Assembly (NCBI GenBank): GCA_002449595.1
Contig: DJXE01000123.1
Span: forward strand, 1-5,348
Reading direction: 5' to 3'
DNA: 5,348 nt
From: Lachnospiraceae bacterium UBA7012
GTDB lineage: Bacteria > Bacillota > Clostridia > Lachnospirales > Lachnospiraceae
Shown in pieces: positions 1 through 5,348 of the stretch. Position 1 is the stretch's first letter. The number at the start of each line of letters is the position of its first letter. The notes under the pieces are model-generated. The model searched no databases, had not been told where the DNA came from, and worked only from the letters and a program-made list of their open reading frames with translations. Position numbers and translations under genes: made by a program.

Positions 1-576
1 CCGCTGGGCGTAATCCTCAACGTGACAGAAAAAGAAGGAATTTATCCTGTTTACTGGATCAACCGGATCCTCGGACTGATCGTGAATTTCTTCCGGAGCA
101 TCCCGTTTATCATTCTGATGGTCGCCATGCTTCCGGTCGCGAAGTTCATCGTAGGAGTGAGTCTTGGCAATAAGGCCATGATCGTCATGCTTGTGATCGC
201 GGCGGCTCCCTACGTGGCCCGCATGGTGGAGAGTTCGCTGAAGGAAGTGGACGCAGGCGTGATCGAGGCGGCACAGTCGATGGGAACAGGAAACATGCAG
301 ATCGTGTGGAAAGTGCTTTTGCCCGAAGCGAGGCCGTCCCTGATCATCGGCGCAGTCATTTCCATGGTAACGATCCTGGGATATTCGGCGATGGCGGCGA
401 CGATCGGCGGCACGGGACTCGGGCAGATCGCCGTCAGTTACGGACATCAGCGGTTCAATCCGGACGTCACATGGACCTGTGTATTTCTGACGGTGATCAT
501 CGTCCAGGTCATACAGGAGCTCGGCACCTGGATCGCGCATAAAACGGACAGAAGGATCGGAACCGGGCGAGCGTAA
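1..576 (+). CDS. metI: Methionine ABC transporter permease MetI, 5'-truncated by window edge
   Basis: Integral-membrane permease subunit of a MetNIQ-type importer, which brings D-/L-methionine across the cytoplasmic membrane using ATP hydrolysed by MetN. The reading frame is open from base 1, giving 191 residues; E. coli MetI has 217, so roughly the first 25-30 residues lie outside. The GTG/ATG codons near the left edge are therefore internal, not starts. Visible family signatures are the FRSIPFIIL stretch (about residues 31-39), APYVARMVE (68-77) and the EAA loop that contacts the ATPase, starting at the codon at 265 with EAAQSMG and ending in KVLLPEA. Hydrophobic segments lie near residues 30-47, 58-76, 113-137 and 158-178, with GYSAMAATIGGTGLGQI typical of MetI. 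metN would be expected to the left; metQ does not follow. The family call is firm; the substrate is inferred from similarity to MetI. Confidence 0.92.
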   Translation, partial: PLGVILNVTEKEGIYPVYWINRILGLIVNFFRSIPFIILMVAMLPVAKFIVGVSLGNKAMIVMLVIAAAPYVARMVESSLKEVDAGVIEAAQSMGTGNMQIVWKVLLPEARPSLIIGAVISMVTILGYSAMAATIGGTGLGQIAVSYGHQRFNPDVTWTCVFLTVIIVQVIQELGTWIAHKTDRRIGTGRA

Positions 577-616
577 AACGGGTTCGGAAGGACCTGGATC
601 GGTTCAGGAAAGGCGC

Positions 617-623
617 AGGGGAG
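617..623 (+). promoter_or_regulatory. Ribosome binding site of the SGNH hydrolase
   Basis: The purine run AGGGGAG lies three bases before the ATG at 627. The spacing is short but the complementarity is good, and it supports 627 as the start. No promoter is evident in the 50-nt gap after the permease (577-626), so co-transcription with it is likely. Confidence 0.6.
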
Positions 624-626
624 TGC

Positions 627-1265
627 ATGAAGTCAGTACTTGCGTTTGGCGACTCAAATACATGGGGGCTGGTGCCCGGATCAAAGTGCTCCGAAAGATT
701 TCCCTGGGAGATCCGGTGGACCGGTGTCCTTCAGAACATCTGCCCGTCCGTCCGCATCATCGAAGAAGGGTTATGTGGAAGGACGACCGCGTATGAGGAT
801 GCCCTGAGGCCGGGAAGGAACGGCGCCGCGCTGCTTCCACTGATCCTCGAGACACATCATCCTCTGGATGCGGCTGTGATCATGCTGGGGACAAACGACT
901 GCAAAACCGTCTATTCCATGCCTGCGGCAGAGATCGGCAAAGGCATCGGGCTCTGCCTGGATCAGCTGGAAAAGTATCTTTTCCCACGCCATATTCTTCT
1001 CATCTCTCCGCTTCTGCTCGGGGAGGACGTCTGGAAGCCGGAAAAGGATCCCGAATTCGGGAAACAGTCGGTGGAGACCTGCCGCGAACTGAAAGAAGTG
1101 TATCGCCGCATCGCGGAAGAAAGAGGGACGGCGTTTCTGGCTGCTTCCGATCATGTGCGGGCAAATGACGCGGACGCGGAGCATATGGACGAAGAAGGTC
1201 ACCGCGCATTTGCTTTTGCCGTATATGAGAAGCTGAAAGACCTGGTGGCGGAACATGGAGTATGA
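627..1265 (+). CDS. SGNH/GDSL hydrolase, MsAcT-like arylesterase/acyltransferase group
   Basis: Predicted cytoplasmic serine esterase of 212 aa. All SGNH blocks are present: GDSN with nucleophile Ser10, the block II glycine Gly48 in EEGLCGRTT, GTND at 88-91 (Asn90 in the oxyanion hole), and the C-terminal dyad Asp183-x-x-His186, followed by EEGHRAFA. RWTGVL, the EEGL-xRTT motif and PLDAAVIMLGTND closely match what I recall of the Mycobacterium smegmatis arylesterase/acyltransferase MsAcT, whose dyad is also spaced DxxH. There is no signal peptide or membrane segment. The family acts on short acyl esters, including acetylated sugars in some members; the natural substrate here cannot be read from sequence. 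It begins 50 nt after metI on the same strand and ends before a strong terminator, so it is probably the last gene of that operon. Nothing ties it functionally to methionine transport. Confidence 0.9.
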   Translation: MKSVLAFGDSNTWGLVPGSKCSERFPWEIRWTGVLQNICPSVRIIEEGLCGRTTAYEDALRPGRNGAALLPLILETHHPLDAAVIMLGTNDCKTVYSMPAAEIGKGIGLCLDQLEKYLFPRHILLISPLLLGEDVWKPEKDPEFGKQSVETCRELKEVYRRIAEERGTAFLAASDHVRANDADAEHMDEEGHRAFAFAVYEKLKDLVAEHGV

Positions 1266-1308
1266 ACTGGCGATAGAAGAACTCGCGCAGCATCATAAAG
1301 AAAACTGA
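1255..1308 (+). CDS. Possible 17-aa ORF overlapping the esterase stop
   Basis: An ATG at 1255 opens a 17-codon frame (MEYELAIEELAQHHKEN) that overlaps the last 11 nt of the esterase gene and ends in TGA at 1306-1308, just before the terminator. The overlap would allow translational coupling, but the upstream GGTGGCGG is a poor ribosome site and I recognise no family. It may be chance, or a remnant of a longer gene. Listed for completeness only. Confidence 0.12.
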   Translation: MEYELAIEELAQHHKEN

Positions 1309-1320
1309 CACGCATTCTCC

Positions 1321-1360
1321 CCCTCTTTTGCCGTATAATTACGCTAAAAGAGGGTTTTTT
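1321..1360 (+). terminator. Rho-independent terminator after the metI-esterase unit
   Basis: A perfect 9-bp stem, CCCTCTTTT (1321-1329) with AAAAGAGGG (1346-1354), is followed directly by six T (1355-1360). Inside the loop, CGTA (1332-1335) can pair with TACG (1340-1343) around a TAAT tetraloop, making a longer interrupted hairpin. It separates the esterase from the sulfatase, which therefore needs its own promoter or some read-through. Confidence 0.92.
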
Positions 1361-1400
1361 ATGTAAAGCGATTGCGGCAGCACGGTGAAACGGGTGTGAA

Positions 1401-1405
1401 AGGAG
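1401..1405 (+). promoter_or_regulatory. Ribosome binding site of the sulfatase
   Basis: AGGAG, within AAAGGAGAG (1399-1407), lies six bases before the ATG at 1412. This fixes the sulfatase start and rules out the overlapping frame that opens at 1372. Confidence 0.85.
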
Positions 1406-1411
1406 AGCGAT

Positions 1412-2932
1412 ATGCCGAGACAATTCATACTGATCATGACGGACACCACAAGAAAAGACATGCTGGGCTGTTACGGAAACGACCGCATGCACACGCCCTT
1501 CCTCGACCGGCTTGCCTCCCGAGGAATACGGTACGAGAACGCATATACCTGCCAGCCGGTCTGCGGGCCCGCGCGGTCCGCGATCTTCACCGGGACTTTC
1601 CCGCACTCAAACGGCGTCGTCACGAACTGCGTTCCGATGGGCGCGAACGTGAAGACGATCGGACAGCGCCTCACAGACCAGGGGATCCACTGCGGCTATA
1701 TCGGCAAGTGGCACCTCGACGGAGGCGACTACTTCGGCCTCGGCATCTGCCCGGAGGGCTGGGATCCGGAATACTGGTACGACATGAAATGCTATCTGGA
1801 AGAACTCTCCGAGGAGGACAGGATCCGTTCCCGCAGGCCGGAGACGGCGGACGATCCGTCGTGGACGGAGGAGTACACTTACGCGCACCGCGTCGCGGAC
1901 AGGGCACGGGACTTTATTGCAAGGTACCGGGAAGAAGACTTTTTCCTGACCGTGTCTATTGACGAGCCACATGGTCCGAGCATCTGCCCGCCGCCGTACA
2001 ACCATATGTACGACGGGTTCCGCTTTGACGACAGCCCGGTGTTCCACGACACGCTTGAAAACAAACCGTTTTATGAAAAACTCTGGTCCGGCCGCCGGCT
2101 GACTCTCAGCGCGGATGAAGTCAACGCGCCGTCGGAGGAACTCTCCCGGTTCCTCGGCTGCAACAGCTACGCGGACTACGAGATCGGACGCGTCCTGGAG
2201 AAGATCGACGAGCTTCTGCCTGACGCCACGGTCGTCTATACTTCCGACCATGGCGACATGCTTGGAGCGCACCGCCTGATGAACAAGGACGCGACGTCGT
2301 ACAAGGAGTGCGCGAACATCCCGCTGATCATCCGAAGCCCGCTGATCCCTGAGGCATATAACGGGGAAAAGCTTGATCACCCCGCCTCCCACATTGACCT
2401 CGCGCCGACGATCCTGGATTTCATGGACCTGCCGGTACCGAGGCTTCTGGAAGGAAAGAGCATGCTGCCGCAGCTGCGCGACCCTTCCGTCCGCATCAAT
2501 GATGTCGTATATACGGAATTCACAAGATACGAGATCGACCACGACGGCTTCGGCGGCCTGCAGATGATGCGGGCGGCGGTCTCACAGAGATACAAGCTGC
2601 AGGTGAATCTGCTGGACACGGATGAGTTCTATGACCTGGAAGCGGACCCGTACGAGGTGGAGAACCGCATCGGGGATCCCGCCTGCGCTGCGGAGAGAGA
2701 CCGCCTGCATGACGCCCTTCTCGCGCACATGAATGAGACGAGAGACCTCTACCGCGGCTACCAGTGGGCAGCCCGCCCGTGGAGGACGGACCTCGCTCCG
2801 GCGTGGGAGAACGACGGGTTCACGCGGCAACGCGAGAATGAGGAGTACGAGCCGCGGCAGCTCGACTACGACACTGGCATGCCGATGGAGAGTGCTGTTC
2901 GGAATAAGAAGCTCGAGAAAAAGATCCTGTAG
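1412..2932 (+). CDS. S1-family sulfatase, Cys-type, cytoplasmic
   Basis: Formylglycine-dependent sulfatase (alkaline phosphatase superfamily) that hydrolyses a sulfate ester; 506 aa, a normal full length. The activation motif is CGPARSAIFTG at residues 51-61, where Cys51 would be oxidised to formylglycine. Anaerobes do this with a radical-SAM maturase (anSME), which is not in the window. Other active-site landmarks are TD at 10-11 (first metal Asp; the usual second Asp is Thr12), GKWH at 98-101, EPHG at 185-188, TSDHGDMLG at 278-285 (Asp279/His280, metal side), and a lysine-bearing NKDATSYKE at 291-299. The C-terminal YDLEADPYEVENRIGDP block is typical of the family. There is no signal peptide: the N-terminus runs straight into the first beta strand, so it should act in the cytoplasm on an imported substrate. 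Phosphonate monoester hydrolases share this fold, so substrate is open. It is a single-gene unit between two terminators. Confidence 0.93.
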   Translation: MPRQFILIMTDTTRKDMLGCYGNDRMHTPFLDRLASRGIRYENAYTCQPVCGPARSAIFTGTFPHSNGVVTNCVPMGANVKTIGQRLTDQGIHCGYIGKWHLDGGDYFGLGICPEGWDPEYWYDMKCYLEELSEEDRIRSRRPETADDPSWTEEYTYAHRVADRARDFIARYREEDFFLTVSIDEPHGPSICPPPYNHMYDGFRFDDSPVFHDTLENKPFYEKLWSGRRLTLSADEVNAPSEELSRFLGCNSYADYEIGRVLEKIDELLPDATVVYTSDHGDMLGAHRLMNKDATSYKECANIPLIIRSPLIPEAYNGEKLDHPASHIDLAPTILDFMDLPVPRLLEGKSMLPQLRDPSVRINDVVYTEFTRYEIDHDGFGGLQMMRAAVSQRYKLQVNLLDTDEFYDLEADPYEVENRIGDPACAAERDRLHDALLAHMNETRDLYRGYQWAARPWRTDLAPAWENDGFTRQRENEEYEPRQLDYDTGMPMESAVRNKKLEKKIL

Positions 2933-3006
2933 GAAAAGCCTCGCCGGCGCGTCAGCTGCTCCAGCGGAACGACTCCCGCTCGATCATGTGATAAGGAAGA
3001 CGGATG

Positions 3007-3038
3007 AACAGAGGCTCTGTGTGGCCTCTGTTTATTTT
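3007..3038 (+). terminator. Rho-independent terminator after the sulfatase
   Basis: AACAGAGGC (3007-3015) pairs perfectly with GCCTCTGTT (3024-3032) around an 8-nt loop, followed by TTTATTTT (3031-3038). Read on the minus strand the hairpin is followed only by a mixed pyrimidine tract (TTCATCCGTCTTCC), so it is a much weaker candidate for stopping the converging aldolase transcript. The rest of the 2933-3098 gap contains no recognisable gene. Confidence 0.87.
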
Positions 3039-3098
3039 GTCCAGAAGGAGCTTGCGGCCGCACTTGCGCGGTGGCCGTATGTATCTTGAACGCCGGCC

Positions 3099-3749
3099 TT
3101 ACTTCTTGGAAAGTTGGTCCGGATATTTCCAGGCTTTGAAATCCTCTTCAGTGAACACCTTAGTATCCTTGCCGCCGTTCAGCGTAAGGATGTGGTAGTA
3201 GATGTTCGAGAGCTCCTCGATGTAGTCCGCGTTGTCGAAGGCCTCCGCGGGCGTCTTGCCGAGGGCGATCGCGCCGTGGCGCTCCATGAGCGCGAGGTCG
3301 GTGCGCTTCATCGTCTCCGCGACGTTCTCCGCGAGCTGCGTCGTTCCCGGCAGGCCGTAGGGCGCGACGGGGATCGTGGCTTTGTCGAGATTGAAGCCGA
3401 AGAGCTCGAAGATGAACGCGGGGATCGGCCGGTTCAGGCACGCGAACACGCAGGCCATCGGAGAATGCGTGTGGACAATGGCGAAGACGTCGGGGCGCTC
3501 CCTGTAGCAGGCGAGGTGCATCAGCGATTCGCTCGAGGGCTTCATTCCCTCCAGGACTTTTCCGTCAGTGTCCAGCACGCAGACCATGTCCGCGGTCAGC
3601 TCTTCGCGGTCGACGCCGGAGGGCGTCACGCAGACGTATCCCGTCTCGGGATCGCGCACGGAGACGTTGCCCGATTTGTGCTTGCAAAGGCCCGAGCGCT
3701 GCGCTTTCAGGGCTGTCGCGACGACCTGTTCTTTTAAGTTCTCAAGCAT
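3099..3749 (-). CDS. Class II aldolase, L-fuculose-1-phosphate aldolase-like
   Basis: Zinc-dependent class II aldolase/adducin-family enzyme of 216 aa (E. coli FucA, 215 aa). The family cleaves a ketose 1-phosphate, such as L-fuculose 1-phosphate, into dihydroxyacetone phosphate and lactaldehyde. Zinc ligands and catalytic base are present: Glu74 (PSSES), His93 and His95 (VHTHS) and His158 (MERHG). Residues matching the FucA phosphate pocket are kept: GNVS 27-30, TPSG 42-45 and Ser72-Ser73. The position aligning with E. coli FucA Tyr113 is Phe114. The start is set by an AGGAG eight bases upstream of the ATG at 3749; the frame stays open far upstream, but only as antisense-like noise inside the kinase gene. 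It lies 53 nt downstream of the kinase and is presumably in the same operon. Related family members include ribulose-5-phosphate 4-epimerases and other sugar-phosphate aldolases, so fucA is not asserted. Confidence 0.9.
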   Translation of the reverse strand: MLENLKEQVVATALKAQRSGLCKHKSGNVSVRDPETGYVCVTPSGVDREELTADMVCVLDTDGKVLEGMKPSSESLMHLACYRERPDVFAIVHTHSPMACVFACLNRPIPAFIFELFGFNLDKATIPVAPYGLPGTTQLAENVAETMKRTDLALMERHGAIALGKTPAEAFDNADYIEELSNIYYHILTLNGGKDTKVFTEEDFKAWKYPDQLSKK

Positions 3750-3754
3750 ATCAA

Positions 3755-3784
3755 TTACTCCTGTATTATTTGAATGAAATACAT
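3755..3784 (-). CDS. Possible 9-codon leader ORF before the aldolase
   Basis: On the minus strand an ATG (3784-3782) begins a nine-codon frame, MYFIQIIQE, ending in TAA (3757-3755). An AGAGG (3797-3793) sits eight bases before this ATG, a usable ribosome site, and the micro-ORF runs through the aldolase's own ribosome site, with its stop five bases before the aldolase start. This could couple translation of the two, but a frame this short can arise by chance in the AT-rich spacer. Confidence 0.15.
   Translation of the reverse strand: MYFIQIIQE
3758..3762 (-). promoter_or_regulatory. Ribosome binding site of the aldolase
   Basis: CTCCT on the plus strand reads AGGAG on the minus strand, eight bases before the ATG at 3749. 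It decides the start of the aldolase. The surrounding spacer (3750-3802) is visibly more AT-rich than the genes on either side; no convincing -35/-10 pair is seen in it. Confidence 0.85.
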
Positions 3785-3802
3785 GACAGCGGCCTCTATA
3801 TC

Positions 3803-5242
3803 TCACTTGCCGCCCGCCGGCGCGAAATCCTTCATCTCGCAGAACCGCTCCGCCTCCGCCTGCATCGCCTCGTAGGAATCCAGCTTGCCGAGCGCGTAGA
3901 ACTGCACGAGCAGGTTGCCGAGGCAGGTGGCCTTCGGGTCGCCCGCGCGGACCGGCATGCCGCTGGCGTCGGCAATCATCTGGCAAAGGAGCGCGTTGCG
4001 GCTTCCGCCGGAGACGGCGATGATCCGGCGGTAATTGCTTTTCCCGGTGATCTTCTTGAGCTTGTCGATCGACCATGCGATCGCTGAGGCGTAAGAGAGA
4101 TAGAGCACGCGAGCGACGTCGCCGATCGTCTCGGGGACGTTCTGGCCGGTCTCGCTGCAGTATGCGCGGATGAGGCCGGGCACGTCGTGGCAAGTCGTGG
4201 AAAAGCGCGGATCAAAGAGATCCATGACTGCGTCCGCCTTCGATGCCCGCGCGAGCTCGACGAGTTCGCCGTGGCCGAGGGAGGGATCCGTCTTTTTCCA
4301 CAGATCCAGGCATTCCTGAAGGATGAAGAAGCCGGGGACGTCGCTCATCAGCATCACGCTGCCGGGCCAGACCGGCGCGTTTTTGTAGCGATACTCGCGC
4401 GCGTCGTCGCTGATCACGGGGTGATCCAGCTGCACGCCGGGGTTGATCGTGCTGCCCATGGACAGGTAGATGTCTTCTTTCGTGAGGCCGGGCGCGGAGA
4501 CCATGGCCGCGGCAGAGTCAAATTCGACCGTGTGGATAAAGCGGCAGTCCGGGCAGCCGAGTTCTTCCGCGAGCTTCGGCAGAAGCGGCGCGCCGACGGT
4601 TCCCGGAGACACGATCTCCGGCAGAATGTCGGTGGGAATGCCGAGGGTCTCGAGAAGCGGCCGGTTCCAGTCACGGAATTCAGGGTCCATCATGACGGTC
4701 GCGCCGGCCATGGATCGCTCGATCCGGACCTGGCCGGTCAGAAGGAACTCAAACAGCGAAGTGATCGACGCGAACTGCGCATTGATGCCGCGGGAGAGCT
4801 CGCCGGAAGCGAACTCCGCGGTCAGGCGGCTCAGCACGTTGTAGCCCATGGGGAAGACGCCGGTCCGGTCGTAGAGCTCCTGCAGGGACATTTTTGCCTC
4901 GGTCTCCGTCTTCCAGAGCGTGCTGTCCATGGAGCGCATGGTCGTGATGTAGGAACCGAGCGTGCCCGCGCGGTTCACGAACGCGAACGCGCCGGACGTG
5001 CCGTCCACCGCGATGGAGACGACGCGGCCCATCTTCGCGCATTTTTTCACGGCTTCCTTGAAATCCCGGAAGATCCGGAAGAGATCCCAGTAGAGGCGGT
5101 CGCCGATCCTGACCAGTTCATTGCTGATGACGAGCTCGTCGAGGATCTCGAGACGTCCGCTGTCCATGGTGGCGGCGTAGACCTTCCCGCCGGAGTTTCC
5201 CAGATCGAACGCAATGCTGATATCCGGTCCGTTTCCTGCCAT
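3803..5242 (-). CDS. FGGY-family sugar kinase, rhamnulokinase (RhaB)-like
   Basis: ATP-dependent carbohydrate kinase of 479 aa (E. coli RhaB, 489 aa). It would phosphorylate a ketose such as L-rhamnulose or L-fuculose, making the substrate of the downstream aldolase. The N-terminal actin-fold phosphate loop is FDLGNSGGK (12-20, Asp13). YWDLF (51-55) and IAVDGTSG (77-84) follow RhaB order. Asp242 in VEFDSAAAM (239-247) aligns with the RhaB catalytic base. YLSMGST (259-265) replaces YLSSGTW, and the C-terminal nucleotide site shows SGGSRN (411-416) and LGN (441-443). Substrate-side motifs differ: NEGG of RhaB is NAPV (288-291) and KNIMG is SDVPG (300-304). Bacteroides-type fuculokinases are also RhaB-like, so sugar identity is open. 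The start is supported by AAGGGG six bases upstream. It is probably the first gene of the kinase-aldolase operon, because a likely terminator lies further upstream. Confidence 0.88.
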   Translation of the reverse strand: MAGNGPDISIAFDLGNSGGKVYAATMDSGRLEILDELVISNELVRIGDRLYWDLFRIFRDFKEAVKKCAKMGRVVSIAVDGTSGAFAFVNRAGTLGSYITTMRSMDSTLWKTETEAKMSLQELYDRTGVFPMGYNVLSRLTAEFASGELSRGINAQFASITSLFEFLLTGQVRIERSMAGATVMMDPEFRDWNRPLLETLGIPTDILPEIVSPGTVGAPLLPKLAEELGCPDCRFIHTVEFDSAAAMVSAPGLTKEDIYLSMGSTINPGVQLDHPVISDDAREYRYKNAPVWPGSVMLMSDVPGFFILQECLDLWKKTDPSLGHGELVELARASKADAVMDLFDPRFSTTCHDVPGLIRAYCSETGQNVPETIGDVARVLYLSYASAIAWSIDKLKKITGKSNYRRIIAVSGGSRNALLCQMIADASGMPVRAGDPKATCLGNLLVQFYALGKLDSYEAMQAEAERFCEMKDFAPAGGK

Positions 5243-5248
5243 TTCTTT

Positions 5249-5254
5249 CCCCTT
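5249..5254 (-). promoter_or_regulatory. Ribosome binding site of the kinase
   Basis: CCCCTT on the plus strand reads AAGGGG on the minus strand, six bases before the ATG at 5242, which supports that start. In the remaining upstream stretch (5255-5322) I could not find a convincing sigma-A -35/-10 pair. Confidence 0.75.
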
Positions 5255-5322
5255 CCACGCTTACGCTGACTGTTCCTGAAATCGGAGGGACAGACTGCAG
5301 CCCATTTGATGTACGTCAGCCT

Positions 5323-5348
5323 AAAAAAAGTGACAGCGGGGAGACCCC
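5323..5348 (-). terminator. Probable terminator of an upstream minus-strand gene, cut by window edge
   Basis: The plus strand reads seven A (5323-5329), then GTGACAGCGGGG (5330-5341), AGA, and CCCC at the very end. GGGG-AGA-CCCC forms the tip of a hairpin whose other arm would continue beyond the window. On the minus strand this is a GC-rich 3' arm followed by seven T, the pattern of a rho-independent terminator for a gene to the right. It would make the kinase the first gene of its unit. Confidence 0.6.

Noticed and set aside
1372..1962. 196-codon plus-strand frame overlapping the start of the sulfatase
   Set aside because: Different frame from the sulfatase, Arg/His-rich with no family features, and without the ribosome site that serves 1412.
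1607..2542. 311-codon minus-strand frame inside the sulfatase
   Set aside because: Antisense shadow of a gene with intact sulfatase motifs; no recognisable domain and low-complexity Arg/Val-rich composition.
3054..3074. GC-rich inverted repeat around GCGGCCGC downstream of the aldolase as a minus-strand terminator
   Set aside because: The stem is about five base pairs and no T-tract follows it on the minus strand.
3114..3737. 207-codon plus-strand frame across the aldolase
   Set aside because: Antisense shadow; the minus strand carries all zinc ligands of a class II aldolase.
3750..4193. N-terminal extension of the aldolase frame to 4193
   Set aside because: The frame is open upstream, but the extra residues are an out-of-frame reading of the kinase gene. 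A good ribosome site eight bases before the ATG at 3749 and the 216-aa family length fix the start.
4187..5269. Long plus-strand open frame (360 codons) antisense to the kinase
   Set aside because: It mirrors the kinase gene; high GC and codon bias remove antisense stops. The translation is rich in Arg, Val, Glu and His with no domain, while the opposite strand encodes a clear FGGY kinase.
5259..5322. GCTGAC and GTCAGC copies upstream of the kinase as a possible operator
   Set aside because: Only six bases match in inverted orientation, about 45 bp apart; too short and too widely spaced to call a regulator site.

Overview
The window is an ordinary-looking piece of a moderately GC-rich (more than half G+C by eye) bacterial chromosome. 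Clean AGGAG-type ribosome binding sites, simple hairpin-plus-T-tract terminators, a cytoplasmic S1 sulfatase and a RhaB-like FGGY kinase paired with a short FucA-type aldolase all fit a Firmicute, most plausibly a gut-type Clostridia/Lachnospiraceae member. That placement is an inference from style and gene content, not from a marker gene. No RNA genes, insertion sequences, CRISPR arrays or phage genes were seen.

Layout. Bases 1-576 (+) are the 3' part of a MetI-type methionine ABC transporter permease, cut by the left edge. After 50 nt comes an SGNH/GDSL esterase (627-1265, +) that closely resembles the arylesterase/acyltransferase MsAcT group. A strong rho-independent terminator (1321-1360) closes this unit. 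A 506-aa S1 sulfatase with an intact Cys-type activation motif follows (1412-2932, +) and ends at its own terminator (3007-3038). The right half is on the minus strand and reads from right to left: an FGGY sugar kinase of the rhamnulokinase type (5242-3803), then, 53 nt further on, a class II (zinc) aldolase of the L-fuculose-1-phosphate type (3749-3099). The sulfatase and aldolase converge on a 166-nt gap. The right edge cuts what looks like the terminator hairpin of another minus-strand gene.

How the genes may work together. Kinase plus aldolase are the last two steps of a deoxyketose pathway: a ketose is phosphorylated at C1 and then split into dihydroxyacetone phosphate and a lactaldehyde-type aldehyde. 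The isomerase that would make the ketose is not in the window. The sulfatase and the SGNH esterase both lack signal peptides, so they would act inside the cell, for example removing sulfate and acyl groups from imported small sugars. Linking them to the kinase/aldolase pair is only a guess based on proximity, because they are on opposite strands and separately terminated.

Most unusual points: the kinase and the aldolase both depart from their E. coli relatives at residues near the substrate while keeping the catalytic core, so the true sugar may not be L-fuculose or L-rhamnulose. A short ribosome-site-bearing micro-ORF sits in front of the aldolase. A perfect TATAAT lies in the apical region of the first terminator hairpin. 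No clearly new system was found.
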